From NCBI RefSeq assembly GCF_040750395.1, contig NZ_JBFLVD010000010.1, forward strand, positions 132,570 to 196,569: a DNA stretch of 64,000 bases, read 5' to 3'. The stretch's first letter is position 1. The number at the start of each line of letters is the position of its first letter. The notes under the pieces are model-generated. The model did no database searches and was not told the origin of the DNA. It saw only the letters and a program-made list of their open reading frames with translations. Below, in pieces: positions 54,784 through 63,011 of this stretch. The stretch is from Scandinavium sp002470465 (GTDB lineage: Bacteria > Pseudomonadota > Gammaproteobacteria > Enterobacterales > Enterobacteriaceae). Made by a program: the position numbers and the translations under genes.

Positions 54784-55695
54784 ATGACCTTTCAGGTAAA
54801 AATTCATCAAATTCGGGCCTTCGTGGAGGTCGCGAGGCAGGGCAGTATTCGTGGTGCAAGCCGTGCGCTTCAGCTCTCACAGCCCGCGCTCACCAAATCG
54901 ATAAAAGAGCTGGAAGAGGGGATTTCAGCCCAGCTCTTTATTCGCCGCAGCAAAGGCGTGGCATTAACCGAATGCGGGGAAAGTTTCTACCAGCACGCTA
55001 ATTTAATTCTGGAAGAGCTACGTGCGGCGCAGGAGGAAATTCAGCAGCGCCAGGGGCGATTAACCGGGCAGATAAATATCGGGATGGGCGCAAGCGTGGC
55101 ACGCACGCTGATGCCGCCGGTGATTAACCGCTTTCACCAGCAGCACCCGGGTGTGAAGGTCAGGATCATGGAAGGGCAGCTGGTGTCGATGATCAATGAA
55201 TTACGTCAGGGCGAACTGGATTTCACCATCAACAGTTATTATAAGGGCCCTTACGATTACGAATTTACGTTTGAAAAATTATTTGAAAAAAACTTCGCGA
55301 TATTTTCCCGGCGCGATCATCCTGTGCAGGGTGCGCAATCCATTAGTGCGCTATTGAAATATAACTGGACGATGCCGACTCCGCGCGGCAGTTATTACAA
55401 ACAGCTTGAGGAGTTATTCAGCCATCGGGCACAAATACCGACCGTCGGCGTGGTATGTGAAACGTTCTCATCCTGTATTAGCCTGGTTGCGCAAAGTGAT
55501 TTCTTAAGTATTTTGCCGGAAGAGTTAGGCACTGACCCGCTGATTGCGCACCGTCTGGTGATGATCCCGGTGGTGGAGCCTTTGCCGAAAGCCGCTTACT
55601 ACCTGATTCAGCGCCGGGATGCGCAGCAGACGCCGCTTGCCGCATCGCTGATTACTCAATTTCGCCGACAAAGTCAGCAATTATTCCAGGGGTGA
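54784..55695 (+). CDS. abgR: LysR-type regulator AbgR
   Basis: 303 residues: N-terminal winged helix (RAFVEVARQGSIRGASRALQLSQPALTKSIKELEE, about residues 10-44 in short segments), linker helix, and an effector-binding domain. Closely matches E. coli AbgR from MTFQVKIHQIRAF on. ATG 54784 chosen for that reason; the frame opens at 54748. Divergent from abgA over a 168-bp region, the standard LysR layout, so it probably controls abgABT and itself. Confidence 0.95.
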   Translation: MTFQVKIHQIRAFVEVARQGSIRGASRALQLSQPALTKSIKELEEGISAQLFIRRSKGVALTECGESFYQHANLILEELRAAQEEIQQRQGRLTGQINIGMGASVARTLMPPVINRFHQQHPGVKVRIMEGQLVSMINELRQGELDFTINSYYKGPYDYEFTFEKLFEKNFAIFSRRDHPVQGAQSISALLKYNWTMPTPRGSYYKQLEELFSHRAQIPTVGVVCETFSSCISLVAQSDFLSILPEELGTDPLIAHRLVMIPVVEPLPKAAYYLIQRRDAQQTPLAASLITQFRRQSQQLFQG

Positions 55696-56067
55696 TTATT
55701 TATAGCTAAATAAAAAAACAGGATCTGCCGACATCCGCCAGATCCCACAGTATACACAGCAATATTTCCATACCGTCTTCCTGCCCCTGATTCCCCCGTG
55801 CAGGTAATACAGTTATAGCGAATCCAGGCATAAATACCAGTTTCTTGGGTGATATATTTCACGTTTCGTTAATAGTGTGTTGCATGTTAACGTCAATTAA
55901 TTTTAGTTAAGTAATGGTTAACTATTTTTTTCTTTATTCGCTTCACTTTCGAACCAGAATATATTCTTCAGGAAATCTGTTTCCAGAAATAACCAAAAGC
56001 GTTGAGCGCAGGACAGGGCGCGGCTATAGTAGCCTTCCGGCAGTGAAGGTAGCGGGAGGAGGTAACG
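55696..56067. other. abgR-smrA intergenic region
   Basis: 372 bases, AT-rich, no gene or repeat recognised. It ends in a strong ribosome site (GGGAGGAGGT) for smrA. Confidence 0.4.
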
Positions 56068-56631
56068 ATGAACCCTGACGACAAATTTCTGTTTCTTGAC
56101 GCCATGGAGGACGTACAGCCCCTGAAGTGTAACAACGAGGCGAACTGGCAGCCAACCCGTAATACCCGTGCTCCGGCCCACATCGACACGCTACAGCTCG
56201 ATAACTTTCTCACCACCGGTTTTCTCGATATTGTTCCGCTCGACACACCGCTGGAGTTTAAGCGAGAAGGGCTGCAAAACGGCGTACTGGATAAGCTGCG
56301 CGCCGGGAAATACAGCCAGCAGGCGAGCCTCACGCTCCTGCGCCACTCCGTGGAACAGTGCCGACAGATGCTGTATGCGTTTATTCTTCAGGCCCACCGG
56401 GACGGACTGCGAAACGTTCTGATTGTCCACGGCAAAGGCAAAGCAGATGGCTCACACGCCAATGTTGTTCGTAGCTATCTGGCGCGATGGCTCACGGAAT
56501 TTGAAGACGTGCAGGCGTTTTGCTGCGCGCTACCGCATCACGGCGGCAGCGGAGCGTGCTATGTGGCGCTGAAAAAATCCGAACAGGCAAAACTGGATAA
56601 CTGGGAACGCCACGCCAAGCGCAGCCGCTAA
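56068..56631 (+). CDS. smrA: Smr-domain DNA endonuclease SmrA
   Basis: 187 residues: an N-terminal DUF1813-like tail and a C-terminal Smr domain with NVLIVHGKGK (about residues 117-126) and the closing CCALPHHGGSGACYV. E. coli SmrA (ydaL) nicks DNA in vitro. Same neighbour (abgR) as in E. coli. Convergent with the map paralogue across 42 bp. Confidence 0.94.
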   Translation: MNPDDKFLFLDAMEDVQPLKCNNEANWQPTRNTRAPAHIDTLQLDNFLTTGFLDIVPLDTPLEFKREGLQNGVLDKLRAGKYSQQASLTLLRHSVEQCRQMLYAFILQAHRDGLRNVLIVHGKGKADGSHANVVRSYLARWLTEFEDVQAFCCALPHHGGSGACYVALKKSEQAKLDNWERHAKRSR

Positions 56632-56673
56632 TGCCACACTGCATCTGGCGCAGCCGGGCAATATCTTAAACGC

Positions 56674-57453
56674 TTATGCCGGAATGCTTTCCCCTTTACG
56701 CAGCGTCAGCACCTCAAAGCCGTCGGCCGTAACGGCAATGGTATGTTCCCACTGCGCCGACAGCTTTTTATCGCGTGTCACCACCGTCCAGCCGTCCTTT
56801 TTGGTTTTGATTTTGCTGTCGCCCTGATTCACCATCGGCTCGATGGTAAAGACCATCCCTTCGCGCAGCACGTCGCCAACGCCTGGCTTGCCGTAGTGCA
56901 GGATCTGCGGATCTTCGTGCATCTCTTTGCCAATGCCGTGTCCGCAGTATTCGCGCACCACGCTGTAGCCGTTATCTTCAACGTATTTCTGAATGGCGTG
57001 CCCGATATCACCGAGCGTGGCGCCGGGCTTCACCACCTGAATGCCTTTCCACATTGCTTCATAGGTTTTGTTCACCAGGCGGCGGGCCAGCGGGGAGACG
57101 TCGCCAATCAGGTACATTTTGCTGGAGTCAGCAATCATGCCGTCTTTTTCCAGGGTGATATCGACGTTGACGATGGCTCCGGCACGCAGATGCTCCGTCT
57201 CCTTTGGAATACCGTGACACACCACCTCGTTAACCGAGGTATTCAGCACGTAAGGATAGTCATACTGACCTTTGCTGGCCGGGCGCGAATGCAGCTCGTT
57301 GACGATAAAATCTTCGACCTTGTTATTGATTGCCATGGTGGTGACGCCGGGCTGGATAAAGACGTCCAGCATGTCAAAGACGGAGGCCAGCAGCTCACCG
57401 GCATGGCGCTGGCGGGCGAGCTCATCGGCGGTTTTAATGGGAATTGATGGCAT
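56674..57453 (-). CDS. Type I methionine aminopeptidase, second copy (map paralogue)
   Basis: 259-residue MetAP. The five metal ligands are present at E. coli positions plus one: Asp98 (VNVDITL), Asp109 (MIADSSK), His172 (CGHGIGKEMHE), Glu205 (FTIEPMV) and Glu236 (QWEHTI), so it should be active. It is not the essential map next to rpsB: context is wholly different. Its start overlaps the end of a ParD-like gene by 20 bp, so the two are translated together. The purpose of a second MetAP tied to an antitoxin-like protein is unknown. Confidence 0.93.
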   Translation of the reverse strand: MPSIPIKTADELARQRHAGELLASVFDMLDVFIQPGVTTMAINNKVEDFIVNELHSRPASKGQYDYPYVLNTSVNEVVCHGIPKETEHLRAGAIVNVDITLEKDGMIADSSKMYLIGDVSPLARRLVNKTYEAMWKGIQVVKPGATLGDIGHAIQKYVEDNGYSVVREYCGHGIGKEMHEDPQILHYGKPGVGDVLREGMVFTIEPMVNQGDSKIKTKKDGWTVVTRDKKLSAQWEHTIAVTADGFEVLTLRKGESIPA

Positions 57454-57652
57454 TGATCACCTCCAGTAAGCGGTCAGATCCTGATTTCAGCATCATCATT
57501 TTGATTTGCTGATAGTTCAGCTCCGGATAGAGTTCGCTCATCATGCCGAGGCGGATCCAGTATTCCGCTTGTGCGTTGACCGAACGCGACATCGCTTTGC
57601 TGGCATCACGAATGTCCTCGTGCAGCAGGTCCGAAATTTTGACGATTCCCAT
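57434..57652 (-). CDS. ParD-like antitoxin-family protein
   Basis: 72-residue protein beginning MGIVKISDLLHEDIRDASKAMSRS... (the name ParD-like family fits the conserved pattern 'VKISD.LH...R.AS.AM.RSVNAQAEYWIRLG'). The N-terminal strand plus two helices is a ribbon-helix-helix layout. It overlaps the downstream MetAP gene by 20 bp. No parE-like toxin is adjacent. No Shine-Dalgarno is seen before the ATG; an in-frame GTG lies 12 bases upstream. Four phased TATA motifs upstream may be its operator. Confidence 0.85.
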   Translation of the reverse strand: MGIVKISDLLHEDIRDASKAMSRSVNAQAEYWIRLGMMSELYPELNYQQIKMMMLKSGSDRLLEVINAINSH

Positions 57653-57695
57653 AAATATACACACCGTATATGAAACATATATAAATCGTATATTG
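57653..57695 (-). promoter_or_regulatory. Phased TATA repeat array upstream of the ParD-like gene
   Basis: TATA begins at 57656, 57667, 57678 and 57689, each exactly 11 bp apart, in otherwise varied sequence. This looks like an array of half-sites for a ribbon-helix-helix repressor, overlapping promoter and leader. Inference from spacing only. Confidence 0.55.
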
Positions 57696-57867
57696 TTTGC
57701 ATGAGGATGTCTTTAGTCAATTGTGCGTGGAACGTCGCTCAACCGGGGGGGGGGCCACGCCCCAGACTCCTTCCACCGGCGTACGCGCCATCAGCCTGCG
57801 CTGGCGCATGGAGCAGCGGGAGAAAGTATCGCTACAGCAACCGAGCCTGAAAGGCCAGCTCTCGTTC
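57696..57867. other. Short gap with a G10 tract between umuC and the ParD-like gene
   Basis: Holds a run of ten G (57745-57754), which with the following CCACGCCCC can fold as a small GC hairpin. Overlapping frames on both strands run through it, but none has a recognisable product. Confidence 0.4.
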
Positions 57868-59136
57868 TTATTTAGCGACAGGCAGGTCTGAATAGCGCGT
57901 AGTATAAGCCGGGGATAGCATTTCACGCTTCATTGCCCAGGGCTTCTGGATACCTTGACCAGCAAACCAGACTTTCCCTTTTCCCGACGCATTAATACCA
58001 TCGATTACCGTCATTAGTGCAGTGCTATTAGCCTTGGGGGCGAGATCATCAAAAAAATTAAGCTGTGCAGTGCCGCGACTAAAAAAGTCAGCAAGCATTA
58101 CGCCAGCTTTCATGTAGCGATAACCATCGACCCATATCCGATCCAGTGATTCTGTAGATGCACGTATAATGTCACGTGTATCATTAGAGGGTATCAGTAG
58201 TTTCGTAGATGATTGGTTCCCATAATAAATTTCATTATCTGCGTGCGGGCTGGTGCGTAGAAAGACGCTAACAAAAGCACAAAACTGGTGTTCGCTACGT
58301 AATTTTTCTGCAGCGCGTTCAGCATAGGTGCAGATAGCCTGGCGCATATCTGCATACTCGGTAATGCGATACCCAAAAGAGCGGCTGCACATAATTTGTT
58401 GTTTATTCGGCGCGAACTCCTCAAGCTCCAGACACGATTCACCGCGCAGCTCACGCAGCGTCCTTTCCAGAACAACGTTGAAATGTTTTTTGATGACCCA
58501 GGGTGAGCTATTGGCTAAGTCCAGCGCTGTACTGATCCCCATATTGTTCAGTTTTTTGCTGATGCGCCTTCCTACTCCCCATACCTCCTCCACAGGCACG
58601 TGCTCTAGCAGCTTCCGCTGACGTGATATGTCGGATAAATCAACCACGCCTCCCGTACCCGGCCATCGTTTGGCTGCATAATTTGCTAATTTTGCTAATG
58701 TTTTAGTTTGCGAAGCACCAATTCCGATCGTGAGCCCGGTATTTTTAAGCACCTGGTTCCGCATGGCCTTGCCAAATTCTGTCAGCGACATGTAGTTGGC
58801 TACGCCGGATAAGTCGATAAAGGCTTCATCGATTGAATAGATCTCGATGGCTGGCGCCATCTCCATCAGCGTCTGCATAACTCGCGCACTGAGGTCAGCA
58901 TAAAGAGCATAGTTCGAGCTGAATACGTGCACTGCAGATGAGAACGTTTTCTTTTTCAGTTTGAAAAAAGGCTCTCCCATAGCGATGCCGAGCGTCTTTG
59001 CCTCTGCTGAACGCGAAATGACGCAGCCGTCGTTGTTAGAGACCACCACCACGGGTTTTCCCTTTAAATCCGGGCGAAATACCGTTTCACATGACGTATA
59101 AAAGCTGTTGACGTCGGCCAAAGCAAACATCGTCAT
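57868..59136 (-). CDS. umuC: DNA polymerase V catalytic subunit UmuC
   Basis: Y-family translesion polymerase, 422 residues. The palm motifs FALADVNSFYTSCE (Asp6-type ligand) and YSIDEAFIDL (catalytic Asp-Glu about residues 100-101) are intact, with the helix-hairpin-helix VPVEEVWGVGRRISKKL and the C-terminal little-finger domain. Works with UmuD' after SOS induction. It overlaps umuD by 4 bases (ATGA). Confidence 0.96.
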   Translation of the reverse strand: MTMFALADVNSFYTSCETVFRPDLKGKPVVVVSNNDGCVISRSAEAKTLGIAMGEPFFKLKKKTFSSAVHVFSSNYALYADLSARVMQTLMEMAPAIEIYSIDEAFIDLSGVANYMSLTEFGKAMRNQVLKNTGLTIGIGASQTKTLAKLANYAAKRWPGTGGVVDLSDISRQRKLLEHVPVEEVWGVGRRISKKLNNMGISTALDLANSSPWVIKKHFNVVLERTLRELRGESCLELEEFAPNKQQIMCSRSFGYRITEYADMRQAICTYAERAAEKLRSEHQFCAFVSVFLRTSPHADNEIYYGNQSSTKLLIPSNDTRDIIRASTESLDRIWVDGYRYMKAGVMLADFFSRGTAQLNFFDDLAPKANSTALMTVIDGINASGKGKVWFAGQGIQKPWAMKREMLSPAYTTRYSDLPVAK

Positions 59137-59552
59137 TTATGTGACTTCACTGAAAATGTCACTACGCCAAATATTTCGAGATCTTCTGGGTTATGAAATG
59201 TAATCGGCGAGTAATTGTCATTATAAGGAACCAGCTGCAAGGCTGGGTGCGTACGTAATTCCTTGACAGTAAACTCGCCGGCTACAGCAGCAATCACAAT
59301 ATCGCCATGGCTTGCCGACAGCGAACGATCAACGACCAGAAGATCACCATCTCCAATTCCAGCACCCGTCATCGAGTCACCGCTTACTTTAATAAAATAC
59401 GTGGCGCAAGGATGGGCTATTAAAAGCGTATTGAGATTCAGCCTATCTTCGACGTAGTCTTGTGCGGGATTAGGAAAACCACAAGATACTCGCTCCGTAA
59501 AAAGAGGAAGATGGATGGCGGGGGCAATCTCTGTGGGATAAAAAAGCTGCAT
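59133..59552 (-). CDS. umuD: DNA polymerase V accessory protein UmuD
   Basis: 139-residue S24 LexA-fold protein. The RecA-stimulated self-cleavage site Cys-Gly (VSCGFPNP, about residue 24), nucleophile Ser in KVSGDSMTG (about 60) and Lys in FTVKELR (about 97) are all present. UmuD'2 with UmuC forms Pol V. A consensus LexA box lies 17 bp upstream of the start. Confidence 0.96.
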   Translation of the reverse strand: MQLFYPTEIAPAIHLPLFTERVSCGFPNPAQDYVEDRLNLNTLLIAHPCATYFIKVSGDSMTGAGIGDGDLLVVDRSLSASHGDIVIAAVAGEFTVKELRTHPALQLVPYNDNYSPITFHNPEDLEIFGVVTFSVKSHK

Positions 59553-59569
59553 GGTGAGGAACTCAATGT

Positions 59570-59589
59570 AACTGTGTTTATATACAGTA
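59570..59589 (-). promoter_or_regulatory. LexA (SOS) box of umuDC
   Basis: Minus-strand TACTGTATATAAACACAGTT: CTGT-N8-ACAG with an AT-rich centre, nearly identical to the E. coli umuDC operator. Confidence 0.92.
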
Positions 59590-59809
59590 TCACTGAGTTT
59601 TTCACACGTTCAACCCTCTTCTAAGCAGGTTTCTGGAACCGTTTGAAGTTGCGAAGAATTTAGGTTTTACCTTGTAAGCAGTAAGCTGAGTAAGTTTGCA
59701 GCAGCGAAGTCGTAAGCAGTCGGTATACGCTTACCCATAAACCATAAAAATCCTAAGCCTTTACTGTTTCCAACTTGCCTTTGATAAATGAAACAACTGC
59801 ATCTATACA

Positions 59810-60632
59810 TTGATTAATCCCAATACAACATTGGGATTTAATAAGACCATTACGCATATTGTATCGTACTCACGTTTACGTCTGTCCAGAATCACCCTTG
59901 CTGTCTTTTCTTCACTTTCTTCCCCGTCAATCATTCTGTTTCCGCTTCCTGCGGCTGCCGTAACATTACAGGCTTATAACCCCGTCGATAACGATCAGTT
60001 ATATGGACACATGTCGGTCTCGGATGGTCTGCTGGTTGATTTAACCGGTAATCAGCTTTTTCAACCCAGAGTGGATGGCTCGGTAAGTACGACGATTGGC
60101 ACACGCCAGGGGATCAATCGTATTGTTAACGATCGTGGCGTACTGGGTGCCGATGTGGGGAGTATTCAGGACAACCAGTACATCAATATGCGGATTGCCG
60201 ACGTGACGAACGGTACGCTGAACGTCAATATTGGTCAGAACAATGCGACATCCAGCGCGTCAACCAACGGCCGGACGCTGGCAGCCAAGCAGAGCACGCT
60301 GTTCAACGTCGACGGCGGCAGGGCTGAAAAACTATAACGACTGGCTGATCGCCCAGCTTAAAACGGGCAACCTCGACAAAATGGCCTACCTCACTGAATT
60401 CAATAAAGCCTTTACCCGCAGTAGCAGGGCAGTGGATTACCGCATTTCCGCTGATGACCCGACGGACGATGTCGCGCAGGCCATCGGCAACCGCATTGTC
60501 ATTAACGCCAGCGGTCCGAATGCAAGGGTCAATGTGGCTGCCGGAAAAACCCTGGAGATGATTGGCGCCAACGGGTACGACAGTATGACTTTCCGTGAGA
60601 CAGCGCATCGTCGACAAGGGCGAACATGGTGA
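59810..60632 (+). pseudogene. Broken autotransporter gene (N-terminal fragment)
   Basis: Frame one (59810-60337) gives an extended signal-like leader ending PLPAAA, then a beta-helix-like passenger start (LYGHMSVSDGLLVDLTG...; Asn/Thr/Gly-rich). Near 60318-60332, at a run of five A, the sense passes to another frame, which continues NYNDWLIAQLKTG... to a stop at about 60632. After that no passenger or beta-barrel domain follows. So there is at least one frameshift and the 3' end is lost. Family assigned from composition and layout; no C-terminal barrel is available to confirm it. Confidence 0.6.
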
Positions 60633-60636
60633 TAAT

Positions 60637-60674
60637 TTTCCGCGATACTGTATAAATAAGCAGTATCGCGGAAA
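60637..60674. repeat. 14-bp perfect inverted repeat with LexA-like core
   Basis: TTTCCGCGATACTG (60637-60650), loop TATAAATAAG, CAGTATCGCGGAAA (60661-60674). The centre TACTGT-N8-GCAGTA differs from a LexA box by one half-site base. It sits exactly where the autotransporter remnant ends. There is no T-tract, so it is not a standard terminator. Confidence 0.6.
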
Positions 60675-60696
60675 GAGGGGGGGATCAAGGCCCGTT

Positions 60697-61656
60697 TTAC
60701 CACAAATACTGCACGCCTGCCGACAGGCTCCAGGCCCGGCTCTGCAATCCGCCGCCGCCAGGGCCGTATTCATGGCCATCTTCATCCCACTGGTTTTCAT
60801 CGCCGTGCTTGTTCGGGTAATAGGTGTATGCGGCTTCGGTAAAGACTTTGGCCTGTGGAGTGACCCAGTATCCCGCATTGACCACGCCCGCCCAGAGCTC
60901 GCCACTGTTGGTGCTGGTGGTGGAGGTCGCGTTGGTCATGTAATGGACGTCATGATCCGTGCCGTCTACCCAATGACTGTATTTCAGCAATCCGCTGAGC
61001 TCAAACTGCGCCAGAGAATAGTAGCCCGCGAGGCCAATATAGGGGGTCTTAAAGACCTGGCGATAGCCGGCTGCGGGCTGTCCTGCCTTGAAGGAACCCT
61101 GCTCACGCGGAGCGTTCGGGTCATAGTCACCGTTGGCATCGGTGCCCGCGTAATCATAGGTGCCACCGCTTGCCAGCCAGCTGGTGCGGCTCTCCTGATA
61201 GCCTGCCACCGCGCCGAATTTGTAGGAAGGCTGATTGAACATCCAGAAGCGCAGACTGAGATCGTACTCGTTGGCTTCGTTAACGGTCGCCGGGCTTGAG
61301 GAACTGTCGGTGTAGTGACTCGAATTCAGATCCTGCCAGTCGTAGTCGTTCATATGACCGCTGCCGGAGGCGAGCGTCGTCCAGCCCCGGGCATTCAGGC
61401 TAAGCCAGGGCAGGGCATCATAGTTAGCTTCCGCTTTAATAATGGCGGCATTTTTCAGCTTCCAGTCCAGGCGGCTGAGCTGCTGCCCCTGATAATAGAC
61501 AAACTCCTTTGATTCTCCGCTGAGGTAGCCCAGGGACGCGTTCAGCGATAGGCCATCATGTTCATATTGCGTCGGTTCACCGGTGAGATAGGGCGTTGCG
61601 CAGGTGGAAAAAGAGGCGGTAACGGAGAGCAGAAAAAGTAGCGGATGAGTTTTCAT
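60697..61656 (-). CDS. Omptin-family outer-membrane protease
   Basis: 319 residues: signal peptide (1-19, ending STCA) and a ten-stranded barrel of the OmpT/Pla/PgtE type. Catalytic pairs are present: Asp-Asp in HMNDYDW and Asp-His in TDHDVHY. Other omptin landmarks include SRLDWKLKNAAIIKAEANYD, FGAVAGYQESR and the C-terminal aromatic QYLW. It cleaves between basic residues, for example in antimicrobial peptides or plasminogen; LPS is required for activity. Which omptin subgroup is unclear. It faces the inverted repeat and the autotransporter remnant. Confidence 0.92.
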   Translation of the reverse strand: MKTHPLLFLLSVTASFSTCATPYLTGEPTQYEHDGLSLNASLGYLSGESKEFVYYQGQQLSRLDWKLKNAAIIKAEANYDALPWLSLNARGWTTLASGSGHMNDYDWQDLNSSHYTDSSSSPATVNEANEYDLSLRFWMFNQPSYKFGAVAGYQESRTSWLASGGTYDYAGTDANGDYDPNAPREQGSFKAGQPAAGYRQVFKTPYIGLAGYYSLAQFELSGLLKYSHWVDGTDHDVHYMTNATSTTSTNSGELWAGVVNAGYWVTPQAKVFTEAAYTYYPNKHGDENQWDEDGHEYGPGGGGLQSRAWSLSAGVQYLW

Positions 61657-61826
61657 GAGGTCTCGTAGAGGTCAGGGGGCAACGAAGCCGCTGAAGAATA
61701 CCGAAAGTTTATACGTGTTTGCCCGAAATGCCATTCTGCTGCTTTCACCCCCTTGTTGACCCACGGTTCAGTCTTCTGTGGCGTAAAATAGTGCTCTGAA
61801 CACAAAAATCGATCAGGGAGTTGTTG

Positions 61827-62963
61827 ATGAACAAAGTCACAGGATCGCTCAGGAAAAACCTCCTGGCCTGTCTGCTGCTGGCACCGTTAAGCGCTGCGTT
61901 TGCTGCTGAAACGGGACAGATCGTCAGTCAATCCATTCTGGCACAGACGGCAGGCCTGCAGGAGGCAGCCAGCCAGTACCGCGTGGAATACCGCTCAATG
62001 GATGGCGTGCGAGGAAGAGGGATGCGTGTGGACAGCGCCGCGGTCTTTTTACCCGAAGGCCCGACCCCGGAAGGCGGCTGGCCGGTAGTTGTGTGGACGC
62101 ACGGCACCGTGGGCATTGCCCATAGCTGCGCGCCGTCTCTGAACCCGCGCACCGCGCGTGACAGCCAGTATCTCAACACCTGGCTTTCGCTTGGGTATGC
62201 CATTGTGGCGCCCGACTATCCGGGGCTCGGCTCCGCCGGGCTGCACCACTATCTGGATGCCCGTGCTGAAGCGTGGAGCACGCTCGACAGCATTCGCGCA
62301 GCGCTGGCAGCGTTTCCGCTGAAAAATCAGCTGGTGCTGGTGGGGCAGTCGCAGGGCGCACATGCCGCCTTTGCTACCGCCGGTTACCAGCCCGCCTATG
62401 CGCCGGAGCTGAATATCATTGGCACCGTACTAACCGGTACGCCGTACTTCACCGCGCAAAGCCAGGTCTCCGGCCTCTTTACCACCACAGGCGATAAGCA
62501 GCGCACCACCGGCGACCCGAAAATCCCTTACGTGTTCTACATTTATCACTCAGCGGCAGACCGGGATCCGAACCTGAAAGCGGCAGACTATTTCCAGACT
62601 GCGTCGCTGGCTCTGCTCGGCGAGGCGAAAAGCCAGTGCATAACGCCATTAACGGAAAGCGTGATGAAAGACAAACTGACGATGGAGAACAGCCTCAGGC
62701 CGGGGATTCAGGATTTGCTGAACGCCTCCGCCAGTTCGCTTTCGTACCCGACGCTGCACCTGAAACATCCGGTGTTTATCGGCATCGGCGGGGATGACAT
62801 CAACGTGCCTACAGCAATGCAGCAGCAGTTTGCCCGCGACGTTCGTGCGGCAGGCACGCAGGTGAGCGAACATCTCTATCCGGGTCTCGATCACAGCGGC
62901 ACCGTTAATCCGTCATTGCGGGACTCCGTGCCATTTGTGCTGGGGTTGAAGGCAGAGAAATAA
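61827..62963 (+). CDS. Secreted lipase-like alpha/beta hydrolase
   Basis: 378 residues with a Sec signal peptide (about residues 1-27, ending AFAAET). Nucleophile elbow GQSQG (Ser about 172), oxyanion-side WTHGTVG, Asp probably in the GGDDINVP loop and His in LDHSG. This arrangement fits the secretory lipase/DUF-type fold rather than GDSL. The ATG at 61827 has AGGGAG 6 bases upstream; two TTG codons precede it in frame. Substrate unknown. Divergent from the omptin gene over 170 bp. Confidence 0.88.
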   Translation: MNKVTGSLRKNLLACLLLAPLSAAFAAETGQIVSQSILAQTAGLQEAASQYRVEYRSMDGVRGRGMRVDSAAVFLPEGPTPEGGWPVVVWTHGTVGIAHSCAPSLNPRTARDSQYLNTWLSLGYAIVAPDYPGLGSAGLHHYLDARAEAWSTLDSIRAALAAFPLKNQLVLVGQSQGAHAAFATAGYQPAYAPELNIIGTVLTGTPYFTAQSQVSGLFTTTGDKQRTTGDPKIPYVFYIYHSAADRDPNLKAADYFQTASLALLGEAKSQCITPLTESVMKDKLTMENSLRPGIQDLLNASASSLSYPTLHLKHPVFIGIGGDDINVPTAMQQQFARDVRAAGTQVSEHLYPGLDHSGTVNPSLRDSVPFVLGLKAEK

Positions 62964-63011
62964 TCCGGTTCAGTCCGTCTTTCGCGCGGGCTGAGTTTTA
63001 GCATACTTTAA

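Noticed and set aside
57717..57926. Leftward frame containing PVEGVWGV, like the UmuC motif PVEEVWGV, suggesting a duplicated umuC piece
   Set aside because: Similarity is limited to a few residues and flanks differ; best explained by chance.
60637..60674. Inverted repeat as a transcription terminator
   Set aside because: No T-tract on either side, the loop is 10 bases and the stem lacks the usual terminator layout.
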